Source: JBFFSQ01 sp041572275 (lineage in GTDB: Bacteria; Pseudomonadota; Gammaproteobacteria; SZUA-229). Taken from it: a stretch of DNA of 23,058 nucleotides. The DNA lies in NCBI GenBank assembly GCA_041572275.1, contig JBFFSQ010000025.1, positions 1 to 23,058 on the forward strand, read 5' to 3'. Of this stretch, positions 8,091 through 16,092 are shown piece by piece. The notes below the pieces were generated by a model. That model saw nothing but the letters and a program-made list of their open reading frames with translations. It did not search any database and had not been told where the DNA came from. Every line of letters begins with the position of its first letter. Within the stretch, counting starts at the first letter, position 1. Position numbers and translations under genes: made by a program.

Positions 8091-9112
8091 TGTCGTGCAC
8101 CTTTATATTGTTCTCGCCAGATCTGGAAGGTTGGGTAATGTTTATAGCCTTCACTCAAAACATAGTTGAGCACATTGTTGAGCCGGTACAGACGTACAAC
8201 TGAGTCAATGCGGAAAACTTCTTGGCCTTCAACATCAAAGAAAACCAGAGTCGGGGCAAAATTCAGGTTTAAGGCTTCTGCCCACTTGCTGGCGGTTGTT
8301 TTATGGCCAGAAGGTGTTATCACGGGCGTATCAGAGTGGGAGTCAAGTTGTACTACATCCATCTGATCAAGTGACTGGTTAATGATGGCTTCTCCCATCG
8401 GGCCTGCATGGAGCACATCACAGGCATGACATTTTGTATGTTCAAAAAAGACGACCAGTGGTCGCTGAGCTTTGAATTTGCTTCGATCAAGTATGTAAGG
8501 AGGCTCGATAAATGCGTCATGATCATTAAGCTCTTCTTCACCGAAGCTGAGGGCCTGCTCAGCACGTGCCATATAGTCTCTGAAAGCCTCATTTTGATAG
8601 TGTCTGTCAGCAGCGAATTCAAGCGCTGCTCTGAACTGGTAAGGGGGTCTGAAACCGGGCAATCGTAAGACCAGTTGACCCTGGGTATTGAAAAAAAGCA
8701 GGGTAGGGGTAAAGTTGGTATTTTTTTCTATGGCGAAATCCTTTTCCGGATAAGTCTTACCGTCGAAATCGGTAACTTCTCTCTGACCTCGTACATCAAT
8801 GGCAATCACATCAAAATGTTTTTGGGTGTATTGAATAATATCTGGCGTGCCCCAGTTAACTTCTAGCTGTGCTTTACAATAGGCGCAGTCTTTACGGCCA
8901 AAATAAATGATTATACCTTGTTTGCCTGATGTGGCGGCTTCATCCAGACTTTCTTGCAGATCGAGGAAGCTCAATTTGAACCAGTCAGGTAGGTAAAGTT
9001 CTTCTTTCAGGGTGCTGTCGTCGAAGGCCATGGTGTTTGGGCTGGCATAAACAGGTGCACAGTTCAGTAAGATAAACACGTATGCAATGATAATAGATGT
9101 AATTCTTAGCAT
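8087..9112 (-). CDS. Exported protein with two thioredoxin folds
   Basis: This 341-residue protein starts with a Sec signal peptide (about residues 1-23, likely cleavage after VYA). It then has two thioredoxin-like domains. Domain 1 has IIIYFGRKDCAYCKAQ with Cys76-Ala-Tyr-Cys79 and the cis-Pro segment FTPTLLFF (Pro136). Domain 2 has VVFFEHTKCHACDVL with Cys228-His-Ala-Cys231 and FAPTLVFF (Pro287). The FFNTQGQLVLRLPGF and FFDVEGQEVFRI parts after each cis-Pro support an internal duplication. It resembles SoxW/DsbD-gamma-like periplasmic thioredoxins, acting as a disulfide reductase or carrier. Cys18 lies in the signal region but LLNC is not a classical lipobox. It lies between zapE (63 bases upstream) and the overlapping CxxxC gene, probably in one minus-strand operon. 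Confidence 0.87.
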   Translation of the reverse strand: MLRITSIIIAYVFILLNCAPVYASPNTMAFDDSTLKEELYLPDWFKLSFLDLQESLDEAATSGKQGIIIYFGRKDCAYCKAQLEVNWGTPDIIQYTQKHFDVIAIDVRGQREVTDFDGKTYPEKDFAIEKNTNFTPTLLFFNTQGQLVLRLPGFRPPYQFRAALEFAADRHYQNEAFRDYMARAEQALSFGEEELNDHDAFIEPPYILDRSKFKAQRPLVVFFEHTKCHACDVLHAGPMGEAIINQSLDQMDVVQLDSHSDTPVITPSGHKTTASKWAEALNLNFAPTLVFFDVEGQEVFRIDSVVRLYRLNNVLNYVLSEGYKHYPTFQIWREQYKGARQ

Positions 9113-9175
9113 GGCTTCATGAGGTACATGTAAATCTTAATAATACATGCTTGCCACGACATTGTCTCGGACGCC

Positions 9176-10273
9176 CTAGGGTTTATGTGCACCGGCCTGA
9201 TATTTACGACTGCGCATTTCTTTGAGACGGCTTGTGGTGCGCTGAAAGGGAAATGCGAGTTGTCGACCTTGATAAAGGTCGTCTGGCTCTGATTCTGCAC
9301 TCATAATGAGAATGACATTTCGGTCATAAAATTCATCGATCATGTTAATGAAACGACGTGCTTTATCGTCACTAGACTCATCCATGATCGGTATGCTGGA
9401 AATGAAGATAGTGTGGAAGCGCTTTGCGAGCTCAATATAATCAGCTGAAGCGCGAGGGCCATCGCATAATGCATTAAAGTCAAACCATACCACATCGTTG
9501 TGGCACATGATGGTTGGGATAGTACGATGGTTGATGTGCAAATTTTCATGTTCAATTGCCTTGCCTGGTGCCAGTTCCTGGAAGCGTAATAAGAGCGTCT
9601 GTTGAGTTTCGTTATCGAAAGGGCAGTACCAGGTAGCTGACTGTTCGAGTAGGCGTAATCGATGATCACACTCCCCGTTTACATGAATGGCCTGGGTATG
9701 GGTCTTAATCAAGTCAATGGCCGGTAAAAATCGATCCCGTTGTAAGCCATTTTTATATAGATCATCGGGTTCACGGTTAGAGGTAGCAATGAGTGTAATG
9801 TTATAGGCAAATAGTTCTTTCAGTAAGCCGCTCAATAACATGGCATCGGTAATATCAGTTACATGAAATTCATCAAGACAGAGTACCGTATAGCGTTTAG
9901 AAAAACGTTCTGCGACAATTGCCAATGGGTTACGTTGATGGCTGAGCTGCTGAAGTTCAGCATGGATGGTTTGCATGAAGTGGTGAAAGTGAATTCGTAT
10001 TTTCGACTCAATGGGCAGGGCTTCATGCAGAATATCCATTAGCCAGGTTTTTCCCCTACCAACACCTCCCCAAATATACAGACCAGTGACAGGTATAGAC
10101 TCGGATCTGCCTATTATTTTTATTATGCTGCTTTTCAAACCCTGAGGCTGATTGTGTCTACGCAGTAATCGACTGTGTAGTTCATCTAAATATATAACCG
10201 CAAGGGTTTGAGCAGGGTCACTCACGTAACCGTGTTCTTGAGTGTACTGATGATAGATTTCACTTGGGGTCAT
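9176..10273 (-). CDS. zapE: AFG1-family ATPase, cell division protein ZapE
   Basis: This 365-residue AAA-type ATPase is of the AFG1/ZapE family. Walker A GGVGRGKT is at residues 69-76 within GLYIWGGVGRGKTWLMD, and Walker B with following sequence VLCLDEFHVTDITDA is at about 130-144. Sensor-like IATSNREPDDLY and a C-terminal RRFINMIDEFYDRNV segment are family hallmarks. The length is close to E. coli ZapE (375). In E. coli it associates with the Z-ring and affects FtsZ filaments when division is stressed. The mitochondrial relative AFG1 acts in protein quality control, so the cellular role may be broader. It is the first gene of a leftward set and is divergent from pyrG across a 256-base gap. 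Confidence 0.93.
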   Translation of the reverse strand: MTPSEIYHQYTQEHGYVSDPAQTLAVIYLDELHSRLLRRHNQPQGLKSSIIKIIGRSESIPVTGLYIWGGVGRGKTWLMDILHEALPIESKIRIHFHHFMQTIHAELQQLSHQRNPLAIVAERFSKRYTVLCLDEFHVTDITDAMLLSGLLKELFAYNITLIATSNREPDDLYKNGLQRDRFLPAIDLIKTHTQAIHVNGECDHRLRLLEQSATWYCPFDNETQQTLLLRFQELAPGKAIEHENLHINHRTIPTIMCHNDVVWFDFNALCDGPRASADYIELAKRFHTIFISSIPIMDESSDDKARRFINMIDEFYDRNVILIMSAESEPDDLYQGRQLAFPFQRTTSRLKEMRSRKYQAGAHKP

Positions 10274-10444
10274 AAAATTATTTAATCGATATTAAAGATA
10301 TAAAATACAATAACATATAGTATTTAGTTGATGTAATATAGTAAGTGTTTCACAGGCCGAGTTCTCTGCTCTCACCAGCCAATTATGACCTAGATATGAA
10401 CGCATTGCTGTTTTTGTTTTGTTTAGATTAATCCTGGTGTTCAA

Positions 10445-10473
10445 TTGAGTAAGTATCATTTGTTTGCTAGAAT
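10445..10473 (+). promoter_or_regulatory. Sigma70-type promoter for the pyrG operon
   Basis: TTGAGT (10445-10450) and TAGAAT (10468-10473) are separated by exactly 17 bases and lie in the 256-base divergent gap, giving an expected start near 10480 and a leader of about 50 bases. The reading frame of pyrG stays open back to a TTG at 10464, but that codon would lie inside this promoter, which supports the ATG at 10530. The rest of the gap (10274-10444) is AT-rich with no other structure that I can support. Confidence 0.6.
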
Positions 10474-10529
10474 TCTGTTCGATTTTGGGCCTCTCTAATC
10501 AACTATCTAACAGTCCAGATAAAACATCT

Positions 10530-12167
10530 ATGACGCGATATATTTTTATTACCGGTGGCGTTGTTTCCTCTCTTGGGAAAGGCATCGCTGCCGCATCTCT
10601 AGGGGCCATTCTGGAAGCACGCGGTTTAACCGTAAGAATGCTCAAGCTGGATCCATACATTAATGTAGATCCAGGCACCATGAGTCCGTTTCAACATGGG
10701 GAAGTATTCGTCACCGAAGATGGTGCCGAAACTGATCTTGACCTTGGACATTATGAGCGATTTGTGCGCTCAAAAACCAGCAAGTCCAGTAACTTTACGT
10801 CAGGTCGCATCTACGAGAATGTGATTCGTAAAGAACGTCGTGGTGAATACCTCGGTGGAACTGTTCAGGTTATTCCGCACATTACCGATGAGATCAAAGC
10901 CAGTATTGTGAAAGGTGCTGGCGATGCCGATATTGCCATGATTGAAATTGGCGGAACAGTCGGTGATATCGAATCCTTACCTTTCCTGGAAGCCATCCGT
11001 CAGATGGGCGTTGAGCTTGGACATGATCGGGCAATTTTTCTACATCTGACACTGGTTCCCTATATTGCTACAGCGGGTGAGGTGAAAACCAAGCCTACAC
11101 AGCATTCAGTAAAAGAATTACGTTCCATAGGTATCCAGCCGGATATTTTATTATGTCGTTCTGAGCAATATCTGCACTCAGCAGACCGACGCAAAATATC
11201 GCTGTTTACCAATGTTGAAGAAAAAGCCGTGATATCGGCTATGGATCTTGATCATATTTATAAGATTCCTCAGTGGTTACACGATCAGGGTTTGGATGAA
11301 ATAGTCGTCGACAAATTGAAACTGGATGTTCCGCCTGCTGACCTGTCTGAATGGCAAAAGGTTGTTGATGCGCTTGAGCATCCTGAATCTGAGGTGACGA
11401 TTGCCATGGTTGGCAAATATGTGGATCTCACCGAATCCTACAAATCTTTGAACGAGGCATTGGCTCACGCGGGTATTCATAACCGCGTGAAAGTACAAAT
11501 TCAGTATATTGACTCTGAAATATTGGAAAATGGTGACACCAGCAGCCTGGACCAATTTGATGCCATACTTGTGCCTGGTGGTTTCGGTAAGCGTGGTGTT
11601 GAAGGTAAAATTGAGGCCGTGCGATATGCACGAGAGAACAAGGTGCCCTATCTCGGTATATGTCTGGGAATGCAGGTCGCAGTGATAGAGTTTGCTCGAG
11701 ATATTGCTGGGCTGAAAGATGCACATAGCACTGAATTTGAACAGAACACACCAAATCCAGTTATCGGTTTGATCACTGAATGGCAAACTGAGCATGGAAC
11801 GATTGAGCAACGTGATGAAAATTCTGATCTTGGTGGGACTATGCGCCTAGGTGCCCAGGCATGTCATTTAGAGCAAGGAACACGAGCTCATGAAATCTAT
11901 GGTCAGGATCAGATTAATGAGCGTCATCGCCATCGTTATGAATTTAATAATACCTATCTCGACCAATTACAGACCGCCGGACTAACCATTTCAGGTAAGT
12001 CTGTTGATGGTTCTTTGGTTGAAGTGATTGAAATTGAAGATCATCCCTGGTTCGTAGCTTGTCAGTTCCATCCTGAGTTTACTTCGACGCCCCGTGATGG
12101 ACATCCATTGTTTTCAAGCTTTATCAAGGCTGCTTGTAAACACCGTGATCAAAGAGGACAGGCTTAA
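10530..12167 (+). CDS. pyrG: CTP synthase
   Basis: This 545-residue enzyme, the same length as E. coli PyrG, converts UTP to CTP using ATP and glutamine. The amidoligase domain (about 1-265) begins with the nucleotide-binding loop GGVVSSLGKG (9-18) and contains FQHGEVFVTEDGAETDLDLGHYERF. The class I glutaminase domain (about 290-540) has PGGFGKRG, the nucleophile elbow LGICLGMQ with Cys378, and the His514/Glu516 pair in FHPEFTSTP. I start it at the ATG at 10530, which begins with MTRYIFITGG as the family does. No clear Shine-Dalgarno sequence precedes it. The TAA overlaps the ATG of kdsA (TAATG), so the two are coupled. CTP feeds both Kdo activation and IspD further along this operon. Confidence 0.98.
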   Translation: MTRYIFITGGVVSSLGKGIAAASLGAILEARGLTVRMLKLDPYINVDPGTMSPFQHGEVFVTEDGAETDLDLGHYERFVRSKTSKSSNFTSGRIYENVIRKERRGEYLGGTVQVIPHITDEIKASIVKGAGDADIAMIEIGGTVGDIESLPFLEAIRQMGVELGHDRAIFLHLTLVPYIATAGEVKTKPTQHSVKELRSIGIQPDILLCRSEQYLHSADRRKISLFTNVEEKAVISAMDLDHIYKIPQWLHDQGLDEIVVDKLKLDVPPADLSEWQKVVDALEHPESEVTIAMVGKYVDLTESYKSLNEALAHAGIHNRVKVQIQYIDSEILENGDTSSLDQFDAILVPGGFGKRGVEGKIEAVRYARENKVPYLGICLGMQVAVIEFARDIAGLKDAHSTEFEQNTPNPVIGLITEWQTEHGTIEQRDENSDLGGTMRLGAQACHLEQGTRAHEIYGQDQINERHRHRYEFNNTYLDQLQTAGLTISGKSVDGSLVEVIEIEDHPWFVACQFHPEFTSTPRDGHPLFSSFIKAACKHRDQRGQA

Positions 12168-13000
12168 TGGATTTGTGCGGATTTAAAGTTGGTCTGGATC
12201 AACCATTGTTTTTAATGGCGGGTCCGTGTGTGATTGAAAGTGAGTCCATGGCGCTGGAAACAGCCTCACAACTGAAAATGATTACAGAAAGACTGGGAAT
12301 ACCTTTTATTTACAAGTCTTCATTTGATAAGGCTAATCGTTCATCACTTGAGAGTTTTCGTGGTCTGGGTATGGAAGAGGGGCTTCGTATTCTGCAGAAA
12401 GTAAGAGATGAGGTTGGCGTACCTGTCATTACTGATGTCCATGAAGATACGCCTATGGATGAAGTTGCTGATGTTGTCGATGTGCTACAGACACCAGCAT
12501 TTTTATGTCGGCAGACTAACTTCATTCTTAAAGTCGCAGCTACTGGTAAACCGGTCAATATTAAAAAAGGTCAGTTTATGGCGCCCTGGGATATGAAAAA
12601 TGTCGTGGACAAGGCTAGAACTACTGGCAATCAACATATCATGGTGTGTGACCGCGGTGTATCATTTGGTTACAACAATCTGGTTTCCGATATGCGCGCA
12701 CTGGCGGTGATGCGTGAAACTAACTGTCCGGTCGTATTCGACGCCACACATTCAGTGCAGTTACCCGGTGGCCAGGGTGCAACTTCCGGTGGTCAGCGCG
12801 AACATGTTCCTGTCCTGGCCAGAGCTGCGGTAGCCGCAGGTATATCCGGTTTGTTTATGGAGACGCACCCGGAACCAGAAAAAGCATTAAGTGACGGCCC
12901 TAATGCCTGGCCCTTACCAAAACTGGAAGCTCTCCTGGCTCGACTCAGAGACATAGATAACCTGGTCAAACAACAACCTTTCGAAGAAAGCCTGCTGTAG
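12167..13000 (+). CDS. kdsA: 2-dehydro-3-deoxyphosphooctonate aldolase (Kdo-8-P synthase), metal-dependent class
   Basis: This 277-residue cytosolic enzyme condenses phosphoenolpyruvate with arabinose 5-phosphate to Kdo 8-phosphate for lipopolysaccharide. Visible motifs are AGPCVIES, IPFIYKSSFDKANR, NIKKGQFMAPWDM, SFGYNNLVSDMR and FDATHSVQLPGGQGATSGGQREH. Cys21, His195, Glu232 and Asp243 match the four metal ligands of the Aquifex class II enzyme (Cys11, His185, Glu222, Asp233) at a constant offset of ten. Class I enzymes such as that of E. coli have Asn at the cysteine position (GMNVLES). GAGGA at 12154-12158 gives a good ribosome site despite the overlap with the pyrG stop. Enolase, encoded next, makes the PEP it uses. 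Confidence 0.97.
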   Translation: MDLCGFKVGLDQPLFLMAGPCVIESESMALETASQLKMITERLGIPFIYKSSFDKANRSSLESFRGLGMEEGLRILQKVRDEVGVPVITDVHEDTPMDEVADVVDVLQTPAFLCRQTNFILKVAATGKPVNIKKGQFMAPWDMKNVVDKARTTGNQHIMVCDRGVSFGYNNLVSDMRALAVMRETNCPVVFDATHSVQLPGGQGATSGGQREHVPVLARAAVAAGISGLFMETHPEPEKALSDGPNAWPLPKLEALLARLRDIDNLVKQQPFEESLL

Positions 13001-13011
13001 CTCAGATACAT

Positions 13012-13038
13012 TTGCGTGATATATAGTTACGCTAAAAT
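13012..13038 (+). promoter_or_regulatory. Possible promoter in the kdsA-eno gap
   Basis: TTGCGT (13012-13017) and TAAAAT (13033-13038) are separated by 15 bases, shorter than ideal. An AT-rich palindrome, TAATTTAAATTA, follows at 13041-13052. The 90-base gap is the only sizeable one inside the pyrG-ispF block, so an extra promoter for the highly expressed eno is plausible. The elements are weak. Confidence 0.3.
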
Positions 13039-13090
13039 ACTAATTTAAATTAACAATGTGTGCTAAGTACAAGAAAACATTGAGGAAATC

Positions 13091-14371
13091 ATGCCTAAGA
13101 TAATAGAAATAATCGCTCGTGAGATTTTGGATTCACGTGGAAACCCCACTGTAGAAGCGGATGTAATCCTGGAAAGTGGGATTCGTGGTCGTGCAGCTGT
13201 TCCTTCTGGAGCATCCACGGGTACACGTGAAGCCATTGAATTACGCGATGGTGATAACGATCGCTACATGGGCAAAGGCGTGACCAAAGCCGTCGCCAAT
13301 GTAAACGGTGAGATACGTAAAGCCTTGATGGGCATGGACACACGCGATCAGCTGGTTATTGATAAGACAATGATCGAACTGGACGGTACCGAAAATAAGG
13401 AACGCCTGGGTGCCAATGCCATGCTGGCTGTTTCTCTTGCAGCTGCTCATGCCGGCGCTGCTTATGATAAACAGGATCTGTACAAGTATTTGGGCAATGA
13501 AGAATTTACTTTACCTGTACCTATGATGAATATCATCAACGGTGGCTCTCACGCAGACAACAGTGTTGACCTGCAGGAGTTTATGATCCTGCCTGTTGGT
13601 GCACCTAGCTTTAAAGAAGCATTGCGCTACGGTACAGAGGTTTTCCATACTCTGAAATCAGTCTTGAAAGCACGTGGAATGAATACTGCAGTCGGTGATG
13701 AAGGTGGTTTTGCTCCCAATCTATCTTCGAATGAAGAAGCGATTGAGGTTATTCTTGAAGCTATCGAGAAAGCGGGTTACAAAGCCGGTGAAGATATCTT
13801 CCTGGGTCTTGATGTGGCCAGTTCCGAGTTTTATGAAGACGGTATGTATAACCTGGCATCTGAAGGTCGTAAACTCACATCAGCTGAAATGGTTGATTAT
13901 CTCTCGGCCTGGGTGGACAAATACCCAATCATCACCATTGAAGATGGTCTGGATGAGGGGGACTGGGATGGTTGGGCTGTATTGACGGAAAAACTGGGTG
14001 ATAAGGTTCAGTTAGTCGGTGATGACCTCTATGTCACCAATACCAAGATCTTCAAAGAAGGTATCGACAAAGGTATAGCCAACTCTATTCTGATTAAACT
14101 GAATCAAATTGGCACCCTGTCAGAGACACTGGATGCTATCAACATGGCCCATGATGCTGGCTACACAGCAGTGGTATCGCATCGTTCCGGAGAAACAGAA
14201 GACAGCACCATTGCTGATTTATGCGTAGCCACCAATACTGGCCAGATTAAAACCGGTTCATTGTCGCGCTCAGATCGCGTTGCAAAATATAATCAATTGT
14301 TGCGCATTGAAGAGTCTCTGGTAGACAATGCAAAATATGCTGGCAAGGCCGCTTTTAAACATCTGAACTAA
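13091..14371 (+). CDS. eno: Enolase
   Basis: This 426-residue glycolytic enzyme (E. coli Eno has 432) interconverts 2-phosphoglycerate and phosphoenolpyruvate in the cytosol. Signatures include the N-terminal EILDSRGNPTVEADV and PSGASTG loop, NGGSHADNSVDLQEFMI, GDEGGFAPN, YPIITIEDGLDE, the catalytic lysine Lys336 in LIKLNQIGTLSET, and His364 in SHRSGETEDSTIADL. GAGGA at 13082-13086 is an excellent ribosome site for the ATG. It lies between kdsA and ftsB, an arrangement typical of gammaproteobacteria, and supplies the PEP used by KdsA. Confidence 0.99.
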   Translation: MPKIIEIIAREILDSRGNPTVEADVILESGIRGRAAVPSGASTGTREAIELRDGDNDRYMGKGVTKAVANVNGEIRKALMGMDTRDQLVIDKTMIELDGTENKERLGANAMLAVSLAAAHAGAAYDKQDLYKYLGNEEFTLPVPMMNIINGGSHADNSVDLQEFMILPVGAPSFKEALRYGTEVFHTLKSVLKARGMNTAVGDEGGFAPNLSSNEEAIEVILEAIEKAGYKAGEDIFLGLDVASSEFYEDGMYNLASEGRKLTSAEMVDYLSAWVDKYPIITIEDGLDEGDWDGWAVLTEKLGDKVQLVGDDLYVTNTKIFKEGIDKGIANSILIKLNQIGTLSETLDAINMAHDAGYTAVVSHRSGETEDSTIADLCVATNTGQIKTGSLSRSDRVAKYNQLLRIEESLVDNAKYAGKAAFKHLN

Positions 14372-14384
14372 AGTCCGCTTATTC

Positions 14385-14684
14385 GTGAAATGGATCATCG
14401 CCTTACTTATCGGCCTGTTACTGATTTTACAGTACAGGTTGTGGGTAGGTGATGGCGGTATTCCTGAGGTACTCAAACTTCAGGATGAAGTGACTATCGT
14501 CAAACAGCACAAGTCAAAGCTTGAAGAGCGTAATCGTGAACTGGATGCAGAGGTCGCTGACCTGAAGCAGGGTATTGATGCGATTGAGGAACGAGCACGT
14601 AGTGAATTGGGCATGATCGGTAAAGATGAGACTTTTTATCAGATCGTACCATCAACTCAGACTAATCAAGCGACACCTCCATGA
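14385..14684 (+). CDS. ftsB: Cell division protein FtsB
   Basis: This 99-residue single-pass inner-membrane protein belongs to the FtsQLB divisome complex. It has a short cytoplasmic start, a transmembrane helix (about residues 3-19, ending in LQYRLWVGDGG), a periplasmic coiled coil (about 28-70) and the conserved IEERARSELGMIGKDETFYQIV tail, which aligns with E. coli FtsB. The start is GTG at 14385, only 13 bases after eno; an in-frame ATG would lose the N terminus of the helix. Its stop overlaps the ATG of ispD by four bases (ATGA). GTG and the lack of a strong ribosome site would fit low expression behind eno. Confidence 0.95.
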   Translation: MKWIIALLIGLLLILQYRLWVGDGGIPEVLKLQDEVTIVKQHKSKLEERNRELDAEVADLKQGIDAIEERARSELGMIGKDETFYQIVPSTQTNQATPP

Positions 14685-15424
14685 GTCAAAGCAATTCATC
14701 GCCTGAAACCAGCTCTAAATCATTTTGGGCTATAGTACCTGCCGCAGGTGTTGGAAAACGCATGCAGGCTGATATTCCCAAGCAATATCTGCCGCTACAT
14801 GGTCGCACGGTCATCGAGCACAGTTTGCATCGATTGCTTAATTGTCCCGCAGTCGAAGGCGTAGTCCTGTCGTTAGATGCAGAAGATAGCTATTGGACAG
14901 AGTTACAATTCACTCATAGTAAGCCTGTTCTGGTAGTTACGGGTGGTACTGAACGTAGCGATTCTGTGTTGAATGCACTGACAGGTCTGCAACATCATAT
15001 GAAAGAACGCTCCATGGAAGCTACCTGGGTGTTGGTCCATGATGCGGCGAGACCCTGTATCCGCCAATCAGACATCATCAGGCTGATTGAGCTGGCTAGT
15101 CATGATGATCACGGAGGTCTGCTTGCATTACCCGTCCGTGACACTATGAAGCGACAAAAGGATAATAATCGTGTTCAGTCCACCGTTGACCGTAACGGGT
15201 TATGGCATGCGCTTACACCACAAATGTTTAAACTTAACTTACTGATTCAGGCAATAAATCATGCTGAGGTGAAAGGATTACCAATCACTGATGACGCATC
15301 AGCAATGGAACTGGCTGGTTACAGTCCACTTCTGGTTGAAGGGCATGAGGACAATATTAAAATCACACGGCCCTTTGATCTTACACTGGCAACTTTATAC
15401 ATGAAGGAACAGGATAATGTCTGA
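14681..15424 (+). CDS. ispD: 2-C-methyl-D-erythritol 4-phosphate cytidylyltransferase
   Basis: This 247-residue cytosolic enzyme joins CTP and methylerythritol 4-phosphate to give CDP-ME in the MEP isoprenoid pathway. It has the nucleotidyltransferase loop PAAGVGKRM (20-28) with PKQY following (Lys34), GGTERSDSVLNAL, VLVHDAARPCI, the PVRDTMKRQ loop, and TPQMFK with TDDASAMELAG. A hydrophilic extension of about 13 residues precedes the usual start. The ATG overlaps the ftsB stop (ATGA) and the 3' end overlaps ispF by eight bases. This tight coupling suggests co-translation of ftsB, ispD and ispF. Confidence 0.97.
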   Translation: MSQSNSSPETSSKSFWAIVPAAGVGKRMQADIPKQYLPLHGRTVIEHSLHRLLNCPAVEGVVLSLDAEDSYWTELQFTHSKPVLVVTGGTERSDSVLNALTGLQHHMKERSMEATWVLVHDAARPCIRQSDIIRLIELASHDDHGGLLALPVRDTMKRQKDNNRVQSTVDRNGLWHALTPQMFKLNLLIQAINHAEVKGLPITDDASAMELAGYSPLLVEGHEDNIKITRPFDLTLATLYMKEQDNV

Positions 15425-15899
15425 GCTTCGAATCGGTCATGGTTATGATGTACATGCCTTCAAATCAGGCGACCATATCATTCTCGGTGGTGTGCGAATT
15501 CCGCACAATAAAGCTTTTCTAGCACATTCAGACGGGGATGTGCTGGTACATGCAGTATGTGATGCATTATTAGGTGCAGCGGCTCTGGGTGATATCGGTC
15601 AACATTTTCCTGATACTGACGACCGTTTTAAAGGTGCTGATAGTCGTGAGTTGTTGCGTTCCGTAATATCAATGCTTCAAACACGACAATTTTCGGTAAA
15701 TAATCTGGATATCACCATTATTGCTCAGTCTCCTAAAATGGGTCCGTATATTCAATCAATGCGCGAGAATCTTGCCGCTGATATCCAGTCCGATATAGCC
15801 AACGTCAATGTTAAGGCGACCACAACTGAAAAATTGGGATTTGCTGGTCGGGAAGAAGGTATCGCCGTTCATGCTGTAACTATTATTCAACGCTCGTAA
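15417..15899 (+). CDS. ispF: 2-C-methyl-D-erythritol 2,4-cyclodiphosphate synthase
   Basis: This 160-residue enzyme is typical in length for IspF. It cyclises CDP-ME 2-phosphate to MEcPP with loss of CMP in the MEP pathway. The zinc-binding start RIGHGYDVHAF gives Asp11 and His13. LAHSDGDVLVHAVCDALLGAAALGDIG and HFPDTD follow, and the C-terminal NVNVKATTTEKLGFAGREEGIA closes the trimer-interface CDP site. It overlaps ispD by eight bases. In E. coli truD and surE follow; here a 193-base gap and an esterase gene follow instead. No intrinsic terminator is visible after it. Confidence 0.98.
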   Translation: MSELRIGHGYDVHAFKSGDHIILGGVRIPHNKAFLAHSDGDVLVHAVCDALLGAAALGDIGQHFPDTDDRFKGADSRELLRSVISMLQTRQFSVNNLDITIIAQSPKMGPYIQSMRENLAADIQSDIANVNVKATTTEKLGFAGREEGIAVHAVTIIQRS

Positions 15900-15948
15900 A
15901 TTCAGTAAGAGGGTTTGAAATTAGCCAAGTGACACATCACCAGGCAAG

Positions 15949-15977
15949 CATTTGATCAATTGATTAGGCGTTATAAT
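15949..15977 (+). promoter_or_regulatory. Possible promoter before the YqiA-like gene
   Basis: A perfect -10 hexamer TATAAT is at 15972-15977, but the -35 17 bases upstream is poor (CATTTG at 15949-15954). An alternative pair is TTGTCA (16028-16033) with TATACT (16053-16058), at a long spacing of 19. One of these probably starts transcription of the yqiA-nagZ genes. Confidence 0.35.
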
Positions 15978-16021
15978 TAAAAAAACACCTCAAAATTGTT
16001 GATTTGGTCTGAATTGTGGCA

Positions 16022-16049
16022 AACAAATTGTCACTTTATGAACAAATTG
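16022..16049 (+). repeat. Two direct copies of AACAAATTG upstream of the YqiA-like gene
   Basis: AACAAATTG occurs at 16022-16030 and 16041-16049, starting 19 bases apart (about two helical turns). The first copy overlaps the TTGTCA element and the second lies just before TATACT, as an operator might. A near match (CAAAATTG) lies around 15991. The sequence is AT-rich, so chance is possible. Confidence 0.4.
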
Positions 16050-16092
16050 ACTTATACTCATTTCTTAAAGCAATTTCGCATCAAATGATTAT

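Noticed and set aside
10487..10499. GGGCCTCTC in the pyrG leader as a Bacillus-type reiterative-G attenuation signal
   Set aside because: The GGG is about 14 bases after the -10 hexamer, too far to be the initiating bases, and no matching terminator hairpin with a C-tract is visible in the leader.
10464..10529. Upstream in-frame extension of pyrG from a TTG
   Set aside because: The TTG lies within the probable promoter and homologs begin at the ATG at 10530.
11277..11810. Minus-strand open frame of 177 codons inside pyrG
   Set aside because: It lies wholly opposite the conserved CTP synthase glutaminase region, has no ribosome site, and its sequence looks like a mirror of the pyrG codons.
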